A stretch of DNA of 64,000 nt from Commensalibacter papalotli (ex Servin-Garciduenas et al. 2014) (GCF_000527695.1 NZ_ATSX01000001.1:1240001-1304000), one strand, 5' to 3'. Positions 54,291 to 63,115 are shown, counted from the stretch's first letter. Notes: a model not told the origin generated them from the letters alone. Made by a program: numbers and translations.

Positions 54291-55409
54291 TTAGTCTGGA
54301 ACAGTCCTTATATAAACCTGACTTTCCATATTCATGTTACTTCCTGATCCTGTTGTTCGATCTCCATAAGGAAGCGCTGCTTGCACAACACAATCCCCAT
54401 TTTCAACATGAATAGGTAACTTTTGATTTCCATTGGCTTGTGCCATTATACTATCTCTATCTTTACCTGCCGAAGTAAAGTCTGAAATAATGGTTACATC
54501 AGGCCAAAATACAGAGGATGGATTAGGATCATTACCTGTCCCTGTTTTATCATTCCAAAAAAACTTTGTAGGGCCATGTTTCTTAAATGCAATTTGACAG
54601 CTATTTTTTTTATAAACTGCAGTTATATAGCGGACAAACCAATTCCCTTTATTGTGAATAGAAACAGCAGAAGTCGCAACATTTCCATTTACAGCATAAA
54701 TAGTTCCTGGTCGTAACACACCATAACCTTTACCTGAGCCACTCTTTACAGGTAAAACGATATATGCATTTAAAGCAGGATTTTTTAGATTATAAGCACC
54801 AATAATAAACTCTCCGTCTAGGCCGTTTGTTATTGGTTCAAATGTATATTTAAGTTGTAAATCCACTTTCATCGTATACGGATAACCTGTGAAATCCGTA
54901 CCGTCAAAAACAACTATTCCACAACCTTTATCTCCAGTATTAATATGAATACCTATATCCTTAGGCAGCATATAATCTACATCAGATAGTTGTGTGCTAT
55001 TTCCTTTTGTCTGTTTAATAATATTTTGCACTAAAGAATATCGGGTATATTTATTAGCTAAATCTTGATAACTTGATACTGCCTCTCCAACTTTGGGACA
55101 GTTATTTGAAGAATAATCAACAGCGAACAGTGTTTCTGAAGAAGTTATATCTTTACCATCCTTATCAAACTTAGCCTGAGTGGTTGTCGAAAACTGACCC
55201 TTGACCCCCTTAAAAACAGGCTCTCCTGGCAAATCATTAGGGAAATTAAAAGGGAAAAGATGCTTGACTTGAAAGCTTTTCGTCTGTTTTGTTAACTCAG
55301 CCTTTACATGCAACGTTCTATAATGTTCTTTAGGATTTTCTGCATTAACAGATGTTATCGAAAACAACATTCCAAAAAAAAGACTATATATATATAACGA
55401 TTTTACCAT
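54291..55409 (-). CDS. Secreted protein of unknown family, copy B
   Basis: A 372-residue protein with signal peptide (SLYIYSLFFGMLFSITSVNA) and the full set of motifs shared with copy A at 53044: HYRTLHVKAELTKQTKSF near the mature start, FNFPNDLPGEPVFKGVKG, VVFDGTDFTGYPYTMKVDLQ, and LPIHVENGDCVVQAALP near the C-terminus. The regions between motifs differ strongly, so the duplication is old or under diversifying pressure. Role unknown; probably exported to the periplasm or outer surface. Confidence 0.7.
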   Translation of the reverse strand: MVKSLYIYSLFFGMLFSITSVNAENPKEHYRTLHVKAELTKQTKSFQVKHLFPFNFPNDLPGEPVFKGVKGQFSTTTQAKFDKDGKDITSSETLFAVDYSSNNCPKVGEAVSSYQDLANKYTRYSLVQNIIKQTKGNSTQLSDVDYMLPKDIGIHINTGDKGCGIVVFDGTDFTGYPYTMKVDLQLKYTFEPITNGLDGEFIIGAYNLKNPALNAYIVLPVKSGSGKGYGVLRPGTIYAVNGNVATSAVSIHNKGNWFVRYITAVYKKNSCQIAFKKHGPTKFFWNDKTGTGNDPNPSSVFWPDVTIISDFTSAGKDRDSIMAQANGNQKLPIHVENGDCVVQAALPYGDRTTGSGSNMNMESQVYIRTVPD

Positions 55410-55488
55410 AACGTCCTATTTCCCTTAATATTATAAGATAAATATCATGGACGAAAATTTAAAAATTAAAAAGAAATTCTTTATTTAA

Positions 55489-56007
55489 CTAGACATCAAT
55501 TGCTTGCTGAAAGCGATCGACATTATCCTGCCAAACGGCTTTCCCTAGTGCTGTATTATAATATTTTTTATGATATTGCGCCATTGCAATGGCATCATTC
55601 CCAAAAGGTAATGCTGTTGGAACCCTAAGATAAAAAACTCTACACATAGCAGCTGCAAAAAAAATGTTACCTGTCATTGTGGTTGGTTTAGGAATACCGT
55701 TTGCGTCCGTATTCCATTCACCCGCGATATTTTTGAGTAATGCTGCAAGATGGCTACGTTTAGGGCCAGCCAAAAAATTCTTCCAAATATCATTATAGGT
55801 TGCAGGTTCCATTTGCATCGCACCCACCGCAGGTCCTTTGCCAAGCTGTTTTAAATAAGTTGATCCACCAGCATATCCTTCTGCAAGGAATGTACCTGTA
55901 ACTTGGTTAATCGCTCTGACGCCACCCAAACCTAAATAATCCAAGGCTGGTTGAATAATTTCATTTTTTAAATGAGGAATATAAATCCCTCCTGTGACTT
56001 TTGCCAT
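55489..56007 (-). CDS. Phage muramidase/transglycosylase-like protein
   Basis: A 172-residue protein. VTGTFLAEGYAGG places a candidate catalytic Glu at residue 43, and KGPAVGAMQMEPATYNDIW resembles the GxxQMEPaT stretch of phage-encoded cell-wall lytic proteins (GLMQ-type lysozyme core). No signal peptide. It would degrade peptidoglycan for DNA entry or cell lysis. It lies after the neck protein gene in the late block and is preceded by a terminator-like hairpin (56033-56059). Confidence 0.65.
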   Translation of the reverse strand: MAKVTGGIYIPHLKNEIIQPALDYLGLGGVRAINQVTGTFLAEGYAGGSTYLKQLGKGPAVGAMQMEPATYNDIWKNFLAGPKRSHLAALLKNIAGEWNTDANGIPKPTTMTGNIFFAAAMCRVFYLRVPTALPFGNDAIAMAQYHKKYYNTALGKAVWQDNVDRFQQAIDV

Positions 56008-56032
56008 TGTATGTAATCCTTTTGATTTTAAT

Positions 56033-56059
56033 AAAAAAAACCACCTGTTTATTAGGTGG
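56033..56059 (-). terminator. Intrinsic terminator before the muramidase-like gene
   Basis: On the - strand CCACCT, 7-nt loop, AGGTGG, then eight T. It lies between the neck-protein stop (56150) and the muramidase-like start (56007), so read-through or a separate promoter is needed for the downstream gene. Confidence 0.8.
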
Positions 56060-56149
56060 CTTTTGAAAGTTAGTATGACTAGTAATTTACGATGTCGAAT
56101 TTAATACCTTGTAATTATATACAGGCTCTAAAATAATAAATAAAAGTTC

Positions 56150-56729
56150 TTAATCCACTATATCAACATCCATCACAACCTCTTTTGCACTTGCTGCACA
56201 AACACCAAGTTCTGGATGATATTCAAAATATGCATTAACCGAATATGCATCATCCACTTGATCTTCTGAGTTAATAATTTGACCTGCAGAGTTTACGTCA
56301 TCACTATACAATGGAAAAAGAATATCGCTATATTGTTCAAACTGTTCGCTTGCCCAAGCATCATTAAAACGCATATCAAAAGCATGCGCCATTTCCAAGG
56401 CGGGGATTTTATCTGTACCCACAAATAAGATATGAACCGAAACCTGGGATCTGCACCATATGATTTTATATTTATCTGTATAACGTGTTTCACTGGAAGA
56501 TAAGCGTTTTTTATCAGTAATTTTCAAAACTATGTAAGGGAATTTAGGCGTTGATGTGCGGTTTTGGGAGTCATTAATAATTGATAGTTTTGCCCCTTTG
56601 ACAGGAATAGCTTTGCGCATAAACTTGGCAATTAAATTATATATCTCTTGGTGACTTAGAATTTTTAATTTTGGAAAACCTTTATCCTTAGGAGCTTTCG
56701 CTGTGACTTGACTTGACTTTTTTTACCAT
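56150..56729 (-). pseudogene. gp12-like phage neck protein, frame broken near its start
   Basis: From ATG 56620 a 156-residue frame reads like phage neck gp12 proteins (FPYIVLKITDKKRLSSSETR ... LEMAHAFDMRFNDAW). No ribosome site precedes that ATG. Upstream, the same frame is open to 56722 (SQVTAKAPKDKGFPKLKILS, then HQEIYNLIAKF) but has no start codon; the only ATG (56729) is one frame off. The shift falls at an A7 run (56718-56724) followed by three AAGTC units: loss of one A or gain of one AAGTC would give a continuous protein. So it is either disrupted, variable, or read by slippage. Confidence 0.6.
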
Positions 56730-57012
56730 TTTAATACTCGCTTTGATGTTAATGGGTAAATTTATCCCTTAAACGCAATTAGGGCGTTATATTCACAAAA
56801 TGATTTTCTTTTAAAGGGGATATTGGGAAGTTACCCAAAATATTTAAAAATTTTAGGTAAAATAACGAAATGTTAATATAAAAATATTAACTTACTGTTA
56901 ATTATCTTAGCTTTTATGAATAATTATCAATATATTTTTTATAAAAACAATAATTTAGATAAAAAAAATACAACGAACATTATTTTTCTTTAAATAGAAA
57001 TATAGACTGTAA
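56730..57012. other. AT-rich gap between neck gene and secreted partner gene
   Basis: Very AT-rich, with no frame that has a ribosome site. It contains a hairpin (TTACCcAAAAT at 56831-56841 with ATTTTaGGTAA at 56850-56860). It probably holds a terminator for the gene ending at 57013 and the promoter for the neck gene, but no clear elements can be named. Confidence 0.4.
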
Positions 57013-57711
57013 CTACTTTTCCTCTAGCTCTTTTTGCCTTTCTCTTGCTCGCAAATAAGGAGCATTTTTACGTACATATTCCTTCCATTCTTGTTGTTCT
57101 TTTTTACTATTAAACATCCCTATACCTATATTCGTAGCACAATCAGGATAATCTGCTGTTATACCCATAACAAAAATCCCCCGTCCATTTGTAGTATGAA
57201 GTGCAATCGGCGCATTAGCAACAGGATGAAAAGACAGCAACTCAGGAATTATAAAACCAAATTCCTTTTTTAATAATTTAGTATTAACACATTGTTTTTG
57301 ATCTAAATCAAAACCAAAACCTACAACTTTCCAGCCAGCCTTTAATCTTATTTTAACCCCTACATCTTTTACGATTACACCATCTAATGTTCTATATGAT
57401 CCTAATATATAAGATACAGAATTTTCACTTTGTTCCACAATACGCAATTGATTATTGAATATTTTTTGAATATTTTTTAATTTTACAGGTAAAAGTTTAG
57501 GTGTTACTCTGAGTAAATCAATAAAATTATAAGGTAAAATAGGATATTGTTTTAAAAATTTTTCTGACAAAGCGTTTTTAAACAAAGGTATTACTTTAGT
57601 ATCTACTCTGGCATAAGAAGGCAAAGAAAGTGCCAAACTCAATACATAGAAAAAACAAATATTTCTATATTTTCCGGAATGCTTCAATAGCATCTCTACA
57701 ACTATTCCCAT
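57013..57711 (-). CDS. Secreted protein, possible immunity partner of the metallopeptidase
   Basis: A 232-residue protein starting at ATG 57711, with AAGGA 5-6 nt upstream. An N-terminal signal sequence (ICFFYVLSLALSLPSYA) suggests periplasmic location. The mature part has no recognised family; it contains C's in KQCVNTK and DYPDCATN and a basic/acidic helical tail (EWKEYVRKNAPYLRARERQK). It overlaps the end of the metallopeptidase gene by 47 bp, a coupling typical of toxin/immunity pairs. The immunity role is inferred only from this arrangement. Confidence 0.6.
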   Translation of the reverse strand: MGIVVEMLLKHSGKYRNICFFYVLSLALSLPSYARVDTKVIPLFKNALSEKFLKQYPILPYNFIDLLRVTPKLLPVKLKNIQKIFNNQLRIVEQSENSVSYILGSYRTLDGVIVKDVGVKIRLKAGWKVVGFGFDLDQKQCVNTKLLKKEFGFIIPELLSFHPVANAPIALHTTNGRGIFVMGITADYPDCATNIGIGMFNSKKEQQEWKEYVRKNAPYLRARERQKELEEK

Positions 57712-58381
57712 AATAATCCTTATATTTTTGTGGTGGATTGGTGTTGCTGGTATATTTTTCTGAATATAAATCAGCAATTTTTCTTTTTGCTGTTTTCATA
57801 TCATTTGTTCTTAATCCATCACGATAATATTGAATCATATCTATTCTTAGCGAATCAGGCTCTCTTGCTTCCGCAAAAATATCAATACAAGCTGTCTGTA
57901 AAATCTCTGCCCTAACAATAATCTGATTAACAATTGCATCAGCCTCTCCACCTTTACCTATCATATAGTTATCTATACAATTTTCAACAGAAGAAAAATT
58001 ATATCCCTTAAAAAAAAGAGCATGCCCCACTTCATGAGCAACAGACGACGTTGCCTGGGCGATAGTTGTAGCTTTATCTGATCTAAATTCAGAAGCTATG
58101 ATAATTTTAGCCTCTAATCTCTGATCTTTATTCGGGCGTTGCGTTGTTGTACCTTTACCTGCTGCCCCCCATACAAATTGCCAATTATCATGTTTTAATT
58201 GTGTTACTTGCCTTATTAATGTTGGTGATTGTGAAACATAACGGTCAACATCACTTCCTAATCCTGTTGTAACGATAATTTTCAACTCACTTCTTCGGCG
58301 CGCCATTTCTTGAATGGCATCGTCTGAATCAGGATTGAACAATGGAGCATGACATTTTTTAGACATGTTTGGGCTGATCAA
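57665..58381 (-). CDS. HEXXH metallopeptidase-like protein, possible effector
   Basis: A 238-residue protein with no signal peptide. HEVGH at 116-120 gives two zinc ligands and the catalytic Glu; a likely third ligand is Glu in GKGGEADA (about 146), 26 residues later. This resembles zincin-type peptidases. The start is TTG 58381, chosen because GAGGAG lies 9 nt upstream; ATG 58366 is too far from any site. Cargo or late phage gene; target unknown. It precedes an overlapping gene for a secreted protein. Confidence 0.7.
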   Translation of the reverse strand: MISPNMSKKCHAPLFNPDSDDAIQEMARRRSELKIIVTTGLGSDVDRYVSQSPTLIRQVTQLKHDNWQFVWGAAGKGTTTQRPNKDQRLEAKIIIASEFRSDKATTIAQATSSVAHEVGHALFFKGYNFSSVENCIDNYMIGKGGEADAIVNQIIVRAEILQTACIDIFAEAREPDSLRIDMIQYYRDGLRTNDMKTAKRKIADLYSEKYTSNTNPPQKYKDYYGNSCRDAIEAFRKI

Positions 58382-58420
58382 AATATCAATCTCCTCTATT
58401 AAATATATTTACTAAAATAA

Positions 58421-58579
58421 TTATTTCCCTTTCCAAATTTTTATCACCGCACAAATTGCACGAATAACAAAAGACAAAGGAATACTTATAGCAACAACAG
58501 GAATAACCCAGGGATCGTGAATTTTAATCCACTCAGCATTATTTTCCCACCACCAGCGCAGGACCTCAAAGAGATTCAT
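58421..58579 (-). CDS. Small membrane protein, 52 aa
   Basis: ATG 58579 to TAA 58421. Trp-rich start (MNLFEVLRWWWENNAEWIK), one helix (VIPVVAISIPLSFVIRAICA) and a basic end. Its start overlaps the end of the preceding 137-residue membrane protein by 14 bp, so they are translationally coupled. Size and location fit a spanin- or holin-accessory role; no family recognised. Confidence 0.55.
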   Translation of the reverse strand: MNLFEVLRWWWENNAEWIKIHDPWVIPVVAISIPLSFVIRAICAVIKIWKGK

Positions 58580-58979
58580 AGTTTTTCTCTAGCCCCCGCA
58601 AAATTCTGGAAAGCGCATAGAGATTTATTGCCGAGAATACACCCCATGCAAGCAAGCTAAAGTGCCATTGCCCATAAACTGCAATATTTAATGTTCCCCA
58701 AATTAAGAAAGAAGAAGCAAAAAATGCAGCCAAACCTCTGCCGAGTAAACTTTCACAATTCAATGCACAACATTGAAATAACCCAACGATAATAAAAAGG
58801 GATTCCCACAAATAAATTGGTATAACTTTGACAAATCCGTCAATAAAGGATTGTTGAATTACAAAATGATCTGGTGAACAAAACCCGTAAATTCCGACAG
58901 AAATTAACAGCATTGAACTCCACCATTCAGCAAACCAATGATCTCTTTTACGCAATCGTTTAACTAGACTTCCCCCCAC
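58566..58979 (-). CDS. Four-helix membrane protein, possible lysis or exclusion gene
   Basis: A 137-residue protein with about four hydrophobic helices (WSSMLLISVGIYGF, YLWESLFIIVGLFQC, GLAAFFASSFLIWGTL, LLAWGVFSAINLYAL) after a basic N-terminus. No family recognised. It overlaps the holin-like gene by 20 bp and the 52-aa gene by 14 bp, forming a tight membrane-protein trio typical of phage lysis cassettes. Confidence 0.6.
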   Translation of the reverse strand: MGGSLVKRLRKRDHWFAEWWSSMLLISVGIYGFCSPDHFVIQQSFIDGFVKVIPIYLWESLFIIVGLFQCCALNCESLLGRGLAAFFASSFLIWGTLNIAVYGQWHFSLLAWGVFSAINLYALSRILRGLEKNYESL

Positions 58980-59208
58980 TACCTTTCTCCTTCACTTCAT
59001 CTGGCTTTTTAAAAGAGGCCAATACATGAAGAAACTGCCATAATTTATGACTTTTGCGATCCTGTTCTGGCTCTTTCCAAAACCTCATAATCAATGTACA
59101 AACTGTTACTATTACAGTCACCGCAGACACAATATTTCCTGTAATATCTCCAGGAATTATCCCCATAACATATTGAAACAGTTGCATTAATAAATCTGTA
59201 TTTTCCAT
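58960..59208 (-). CDS. Holin-like small membrane protein
   Basis: An 82-residue protein from ATG 59208 (GGGA about 8 nt upstream; an ATG at 59232 lies within the terminator hairpin of the tail-fibre gene). One hydrophobic helix (GNIVSAVTVIVTVCTLIMRF) and a strongly charged C-terminus (KKPDEVKEKGSGG) fit phage holins. It starts the lysis-like trio after the tail fibre gene. Confidence 0.55.
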   Translation of the reverse strand: MENTDLLMQLFQYVMGIIPGDITGNIVSAVTVIVTVCTLIMRFWKEPEQDRKSHKLWQFLHVLASFKKPDEVKEKGSGGKSS

Positions 59209-59221
59209 GTTTTTTTCCCAT

Positions 59222-59265
59222 AAAAAAGGCATAAAAAAAGACGCTGTTGCGCCCCACTTTATGCC
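59222..59265 (-). terminator. Terminator after the tail fibre gene
   Basis: GGCATAAA and TTTATGCC arms (59228-59235, 59258-59265) with a longer inner loop; on the - strand a run of six T follows. It ends the tail fibre transcript 30 bp after its stop. Confidence 0.7.
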
Positions 59266-59294
59266 TATATTATATTATTTAACCTAACTTCTCG

Positions 59295-62200
59295 TTAAAC
59301 CCTGTTAAATGTAAATTGTAAAGTAAATGCAATTGTTGTGTCTGTTAAAAAATTAACCCTTTTTCCATTCGTTGTATCAACAATTTGAACAATCACATTT
59401 CCTTTTATTTGATCTTGCTGCCCACAGATGACCCTATATTTGAAATATTCATCTGGAGCTGTATTCGGGATAATTAAATCAATATTATAAATCAATCCAT
59501 TATAATCGTTTGCTTTATTAGTAAATAATGGAGAAGAGAGGATGACTGAATTTGTACCGTAAGAAATAGTAACATTTCCATAGCTAGGATAATTATCATT
59601 AAATCTTGGGATACTAGGTAACGTTCCAGCCACTGAAGCATTAATACCTATAACACCTGTAGCCACGATTCTACACAATGGGTTCCATACTTTGTTTGTA
59701 TCATCATATACTCTTAAACCACCTTTATCATCCTTAGCAATAGCACCATCTTGTAAAATACAATCGTTAGTTAAAGCACTAACTTTACCTGGATTTAAAG
59801 ACCCTGTCGTAATAATCGAACCATCATAATAAAAATTATTTAAATTTACATAATTATTTCTATTATAGAATTGAATCACATTATAACCAGTATATAAACC
59901 TACACTTTTTGAATCTGTGTAAGTTTTATTAGCTATTTTTTCTAATTCTGCTGCTTTCTTGGTTGCATCAGTAATTTCATTCGCTATTTCAGTTTCAATC
60001 GCTTTACGTTCATCTGCAGTTCTTGTTTTTTCAAAATATTTAATCGTAATACCATTGTTTTTTGTTCTACCACCATATTGAGCACCCCACATATTAGGAA
60101 TACCAATGCTACAATTCCAACTATCAATAAATTGAAAATTATATGCTTTTAACCAAAAAGCTACAACTTGCTCTCCTCTTTGACCATCAAAAAGAGGTTT
60201 ATCCCAACTTTTTCCATTCCACCAAACAGGTTTTTTATCTGTTTGGTTATAAGACTGAGTGCCAATCACAATATTGGATGTATCAGGCAAAGTATCTTTT
60301 TTATCAGCAGGAATATAAGGAACACCTAATGTCCTTGCCTGCGCTGTATCATCTGTATTTGTATCCCAAATAACAGGAGTAACAAAACCATCTTGTTTTG
60401 TATCATCATCAGATCTAGTAAAATAGTTTGTTGATAACCCAATCGTTCCAGATAAATAACTGTTAGTTATACCTGAAACACCTAAATTTCTATTTAATTT
60501 AATATCAGACAGTTTATTTGGATTAATTCTTAAAGTTCTTGAGCCATAGTACCAAGGTCTTTCTGGGTTTATTGAAGGCGCTCCTTGATAATTAACCGTA
60601 TCATGCCCTAACAAACCTTCAGTACCAATAATACCCAAACGCTTGTTTACAGGAGAATTGTGCGTCACTAACTCCGTTTCTGGATCATATTCTTTAGATA
60701 GATAAGCTTCAAAAAGTAAGTTTAAACTATTATTATTATTTAATTCAGGTATACTCTCACTTCTTAAAAATATTTCATATTCTAGATCTAACTCTGGGTT
60801 TTGATAGAATATTCTATTATCGAGTATTTTCCATCCATACATAGAAACATAAGGTAGTTGCTTATAAAAAATCTCACCTACTTTATAATCTGTAGTATTT
60901 GTATATACACCGCCATTTTCTGATTTAAAATGCTTTGCCTGTAAATGTCCGTCACCATCTGACTTAATTTTATCACCATCTGATGATACTGATCCAGTTA
61001 TTTTTAGATCATTAGACATGTTTACTGTAGATGCAATTATATTTAACATACCAGAACCAGCACTAGTTTCAGATGTTCTATCTTGTACCAAAAACCGCAC
61101 ATCGTAATCTAAAATATTTTTTGCATTTTGAGAATGAAAATTCATATAAGCAGATTGTTGACCATTACCTACATTATAATATTCAGCAAAAACATTATTA
61201 GCTGTTATACTTTTATTTACAGTAAGATTACCAACACCATCTGTTTTAACTAGACTTCCATCACTAGTAATAGTCTTTACGTTTAAATCAACAGTACCAT
61301 CATTATCAAAACTTGATCCTCTGGGTATCCCAACATCAATAGTTACAATATCATCAACTGTATTCGTAATAAACGTCGCATCTTGTCCAACATCTAACGT
61401 TTTTACTTTTCCTGTTTTAATAGTAGGTGTAAGGCCATCTTTACCTGGATTACCCTGAGGTCCTTGAGAACCCTGAACGCCCTGATTACCTTTTAAAAAT
61501 CCAGAATTTTGCCAATCAGAACCATTAAAAACAAATAGCTCTTGTGTTGTCGTATTGACATAACAATCATGACCTTTAAAACAAGTAGATGTTATTGGAT
61601 CTTGTTCTCCAAAAAACCATAAAGAGCCTCGCTCTCCTTGTTTTCCTTGTAAATTTGATATTTTGATCCATTGATTTTGACTGAAAGTATATAAATCGTT
61701 TTCTTCTGTATTAAAATATAAATCGCCAGTTTTATATTGATCATTATCAACAGGGTATACTTGACCACTATAAATAAAACTTCCTGCTTGGCCTTTTATT
61801 CCTTGTAACCCTTGATTCCCTTGAAGACCCTTATCGCCTTTATCACCTTTATCACCTTTATCACCTCGAGGGCCTTGTACACCTTGTGCTCCTTGTTCAC
61901 CTTTGGCCCCTTTATCACCTTGTTGCCCTTTTACGCCTTGATCACCTTTATCACCTTGTTGCCCTTTTACGCCTTGATCACCTTTATCACCTTTAATACC
62001 TGCCTCACCTTTTAAAGAAATCGACTGTTGCCAACCGCTACCATTAAAAACAAATAGCTCTTGAGTTGTCGTATTTACATAACAATCACGACATTTGTAA
62101 CATTTAGACGCTATTGGATCTCCTTGACCATAAAACCATAAAGAGCCTCTTTCTCCTTGTTTTCCATGTAAATTCGATATTTTTACCCATTGGTTTTGAC

Positions 62201-62912
62201 TAAAGGTAAACAAGTCATTACTGGATGTATTAAAATATAAATCACCATCTTTATAACTATTATTTACTACAGGATAAACTGCACCATGATAAATAAAACT
62301 CCCTGCTTTCCCTTTTAAATTACCTAATTTGTTCCAGTATAATGTATTATTTTTATTCATTACCGTTTCATATAAATTACCAGTAATATTATTTAACCAA
62401 ATGACATTTTCCTTCACATCGTTTAAATCTGGATCTCGATTAAAAACTAAAATTTGAGTTCCATTTTCCCCTGCCTTACCCCTCTCTCCTTCAATACCTT
62501 GAATGCCTTGAGAACCAACAGGACCTGTATTACCAATTATATAATCACCAACCTCACCACTTTCTAAAATACCGGCGGGTGCTATTGGTAATGTTGCATC
62601 AAACTCTTGAATTGTATCAATATTTGTCGTGACTAAAAAACGAATACCAACTTTGGTATTCATTGGACCACCACTAACCCTTATTTTAAAAGTTTGTTTA
62701 GAATATGAAATTTGATCAATAACAACCTTGGGATCAACATCAGCTGGTTGTGCAGATACTTTGGTAATAACTTCACCACTATCTAAACGATTAACCATAG
62801 AAAATTGATAATACAATACCTCGGCGGGGGATTTACTTTGCAAGTTGATTTCTTGATCACTCAACGAACCTGATGGAACAATAATGATTTGATCTCCTGA
62901 ATTACTTGTCAT
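59295..62912 (-). CDS. Large phage tail fibre with collagen-like repeats
   Basis: A 1205-residue protein. The N-terminal ~120 residues (INLQSKSPAEVLYYQFSM ... VRFLVTTN-like strands) look like a fibre-tail adaptor fold. Three Gly-X-Y collagen-like segments follow (about 128-152, 302-374 and 472-492). Between them is a duplicated ~100-residue module (FIYxGxVYP ... ELFVFNGSxWQ; about 197-300 and 372-474). The remaining ~700 residues are a beta-rich distal part. Collagen-like phage fibres trimerise and bind host surfaces. The encoded repeats include a 36-bp perfect tandem duplication, so length may vary. Confidence 0.85.
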   Translation of the reverse strand: MTSNSGDQIIIVPSGSLSDQEINLQSKSPAEVLYYQFSMVNRLDSGEVITKVSAQPADVDPKVVIDQISYSKQTFKIRVSGGPMNTKVGIRFLVTTNIDTIQEFDATLPIAPAGILESGEVGDYIIGNTGPVGSQGIQGIEGERGKAGENGTQILVFNRDPDLNDVKENVIWLNNITGNLYETVMNKNNTLYWNKLGNLKGKAGSFIYHGAVYPVVNNSYKDGDLYFNTSSNDLFTFSQNQWVKISNLHGKQGERGSLWFYGQGDPIASKCYKCRDCYVNTTTQELFVFNGSGWQQSISLKGEAGIKGDKGDQGVKGQQGDKGDQGVKGQQGDKGAKGEQGAQGVQGPRGDKGDKGDKGDKGLQGNQGLQGIKGQAGSFIYSGQVYPVDNDQYKTGDLYFNTEENDLYTFSQNQWIKISNLQGKQGERGSLWFFGEQDPITSTCFKGHDCYVNTTTQELFVFNGSDWQNSGFLKGNQGVQGSQGPQGNPGKDGLTPTIKTGKVKTLDVGQDATFITNTVDDIVTIDVGIPRGSSFDNDGTVDLNVKTITSDGSLVKTDGVGNLTVNKSITANNVFAEYYNVGNGQQSAYMNFHSQNAKNILDYDVRFLVQDRTSETSAGSGMLNIIASTVNMSNDLKITGSVSSDGDKIKSDGDGHLQAKHFKSENGGVYTNTTDYKVGEIFYKQLPYVSMYGWKILDNRIFYQNPELDLEYEIFLRSESIPELNNNNSLNLLFEAYLSKEYDPETELVTHNSPVNKRLGIIGTEGLLGHDTVNYQGAPSINPERPWYYGSRTLRINPNKLSDIKLNRNLGVSGITNSYLSGTIGLSTNYFTRSDDDTKQDGFVTPVIWDTNTDDTAQARTLGVPYIPADKKDTLPDTSNIVIGTQSYNQTDKKPVWWNGKSWDKPLFDGQRGEQVVAFWLKAYNFQFIDSWNCSIGIPNMWGAQYGGRTKNNGITIKYFEKTRTADERKAIETEIANEITDATKKAAELEKIANKTYTDSKSVGLYTGYNVIQFYNRNNYVNLNNFYYDGSIITTGSLNPGKVSALTNDCILQDGAIAKDDKGGLRVYDDTNKVWNPLCRIVATGVIGINASVAGTLPSIPRFNDNYPSYGNVTISYGTNSVILSSPLFTNKANDYNGLIYNIDLIIPNTAPDEYFKYRVICGQQDQIKGNVIVQIVDTTNGKRVNFLTDTTIAFTLQFTFNRV
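61800..61993. repeat. Collagen-coding tandem DNA repeats
   Basis: Several 9-bp units (ATCACCTTT) at 61834-61866 and a 36-bp perfect tandem duplication around 61912-61983. On the - strand these encode GDK and GDQGVKGQQ repeats inside the tail fibre gene. All units are multiples of 3, so copy change would keep the frame. Confidence 0.85.
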
Positions 62913-63115
62913 TTTTTTGATATCCTCTTTAAATACAAAAAACCGCCCAATATTTAGGACGGTTATAAAATATAGTTTATGTATTAAAATAATAATTTAT
63001 ATCTTAACTTAATTATCAGATATCGTAATTTATTTTAAAATACATTAATAAATAACTCAATTTATACATCTGATTTAGTAATATTTTTTTTCAGATATAA
63101 TTAATTTTTTTAATA
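62913..63115. other. Gap between phage genes with one terminator
   Basis: 203 bp, AT-rich. It holds the terminator at 62937-62964. No other feature with support. Confidence 0.5.
62937..62964 (-). terminator. Terminator upstream of the tail fibre gene
   Basis: On the - strand AACCGTCC, loop, GGGCGGTT (one C/A mismatch), then six T interrupted by G. It lies 25 bp before the tail fibre start codon. Confidence 0.75.

Noticed and set aside
61800-61993. Possible CRISPR-like array
   Set aside because: Repeat units are 9 and 36 bp, contiguous, without unique spacers, and lie in frame inside a collagen-coding gene.
61812-62015. Repetitive open frame on the + strand (FITFITF pattern)
   Set aside because: It is the antisense of the collagen repeats in the tail fibre gene; the repeated DNA keeps all frames open.
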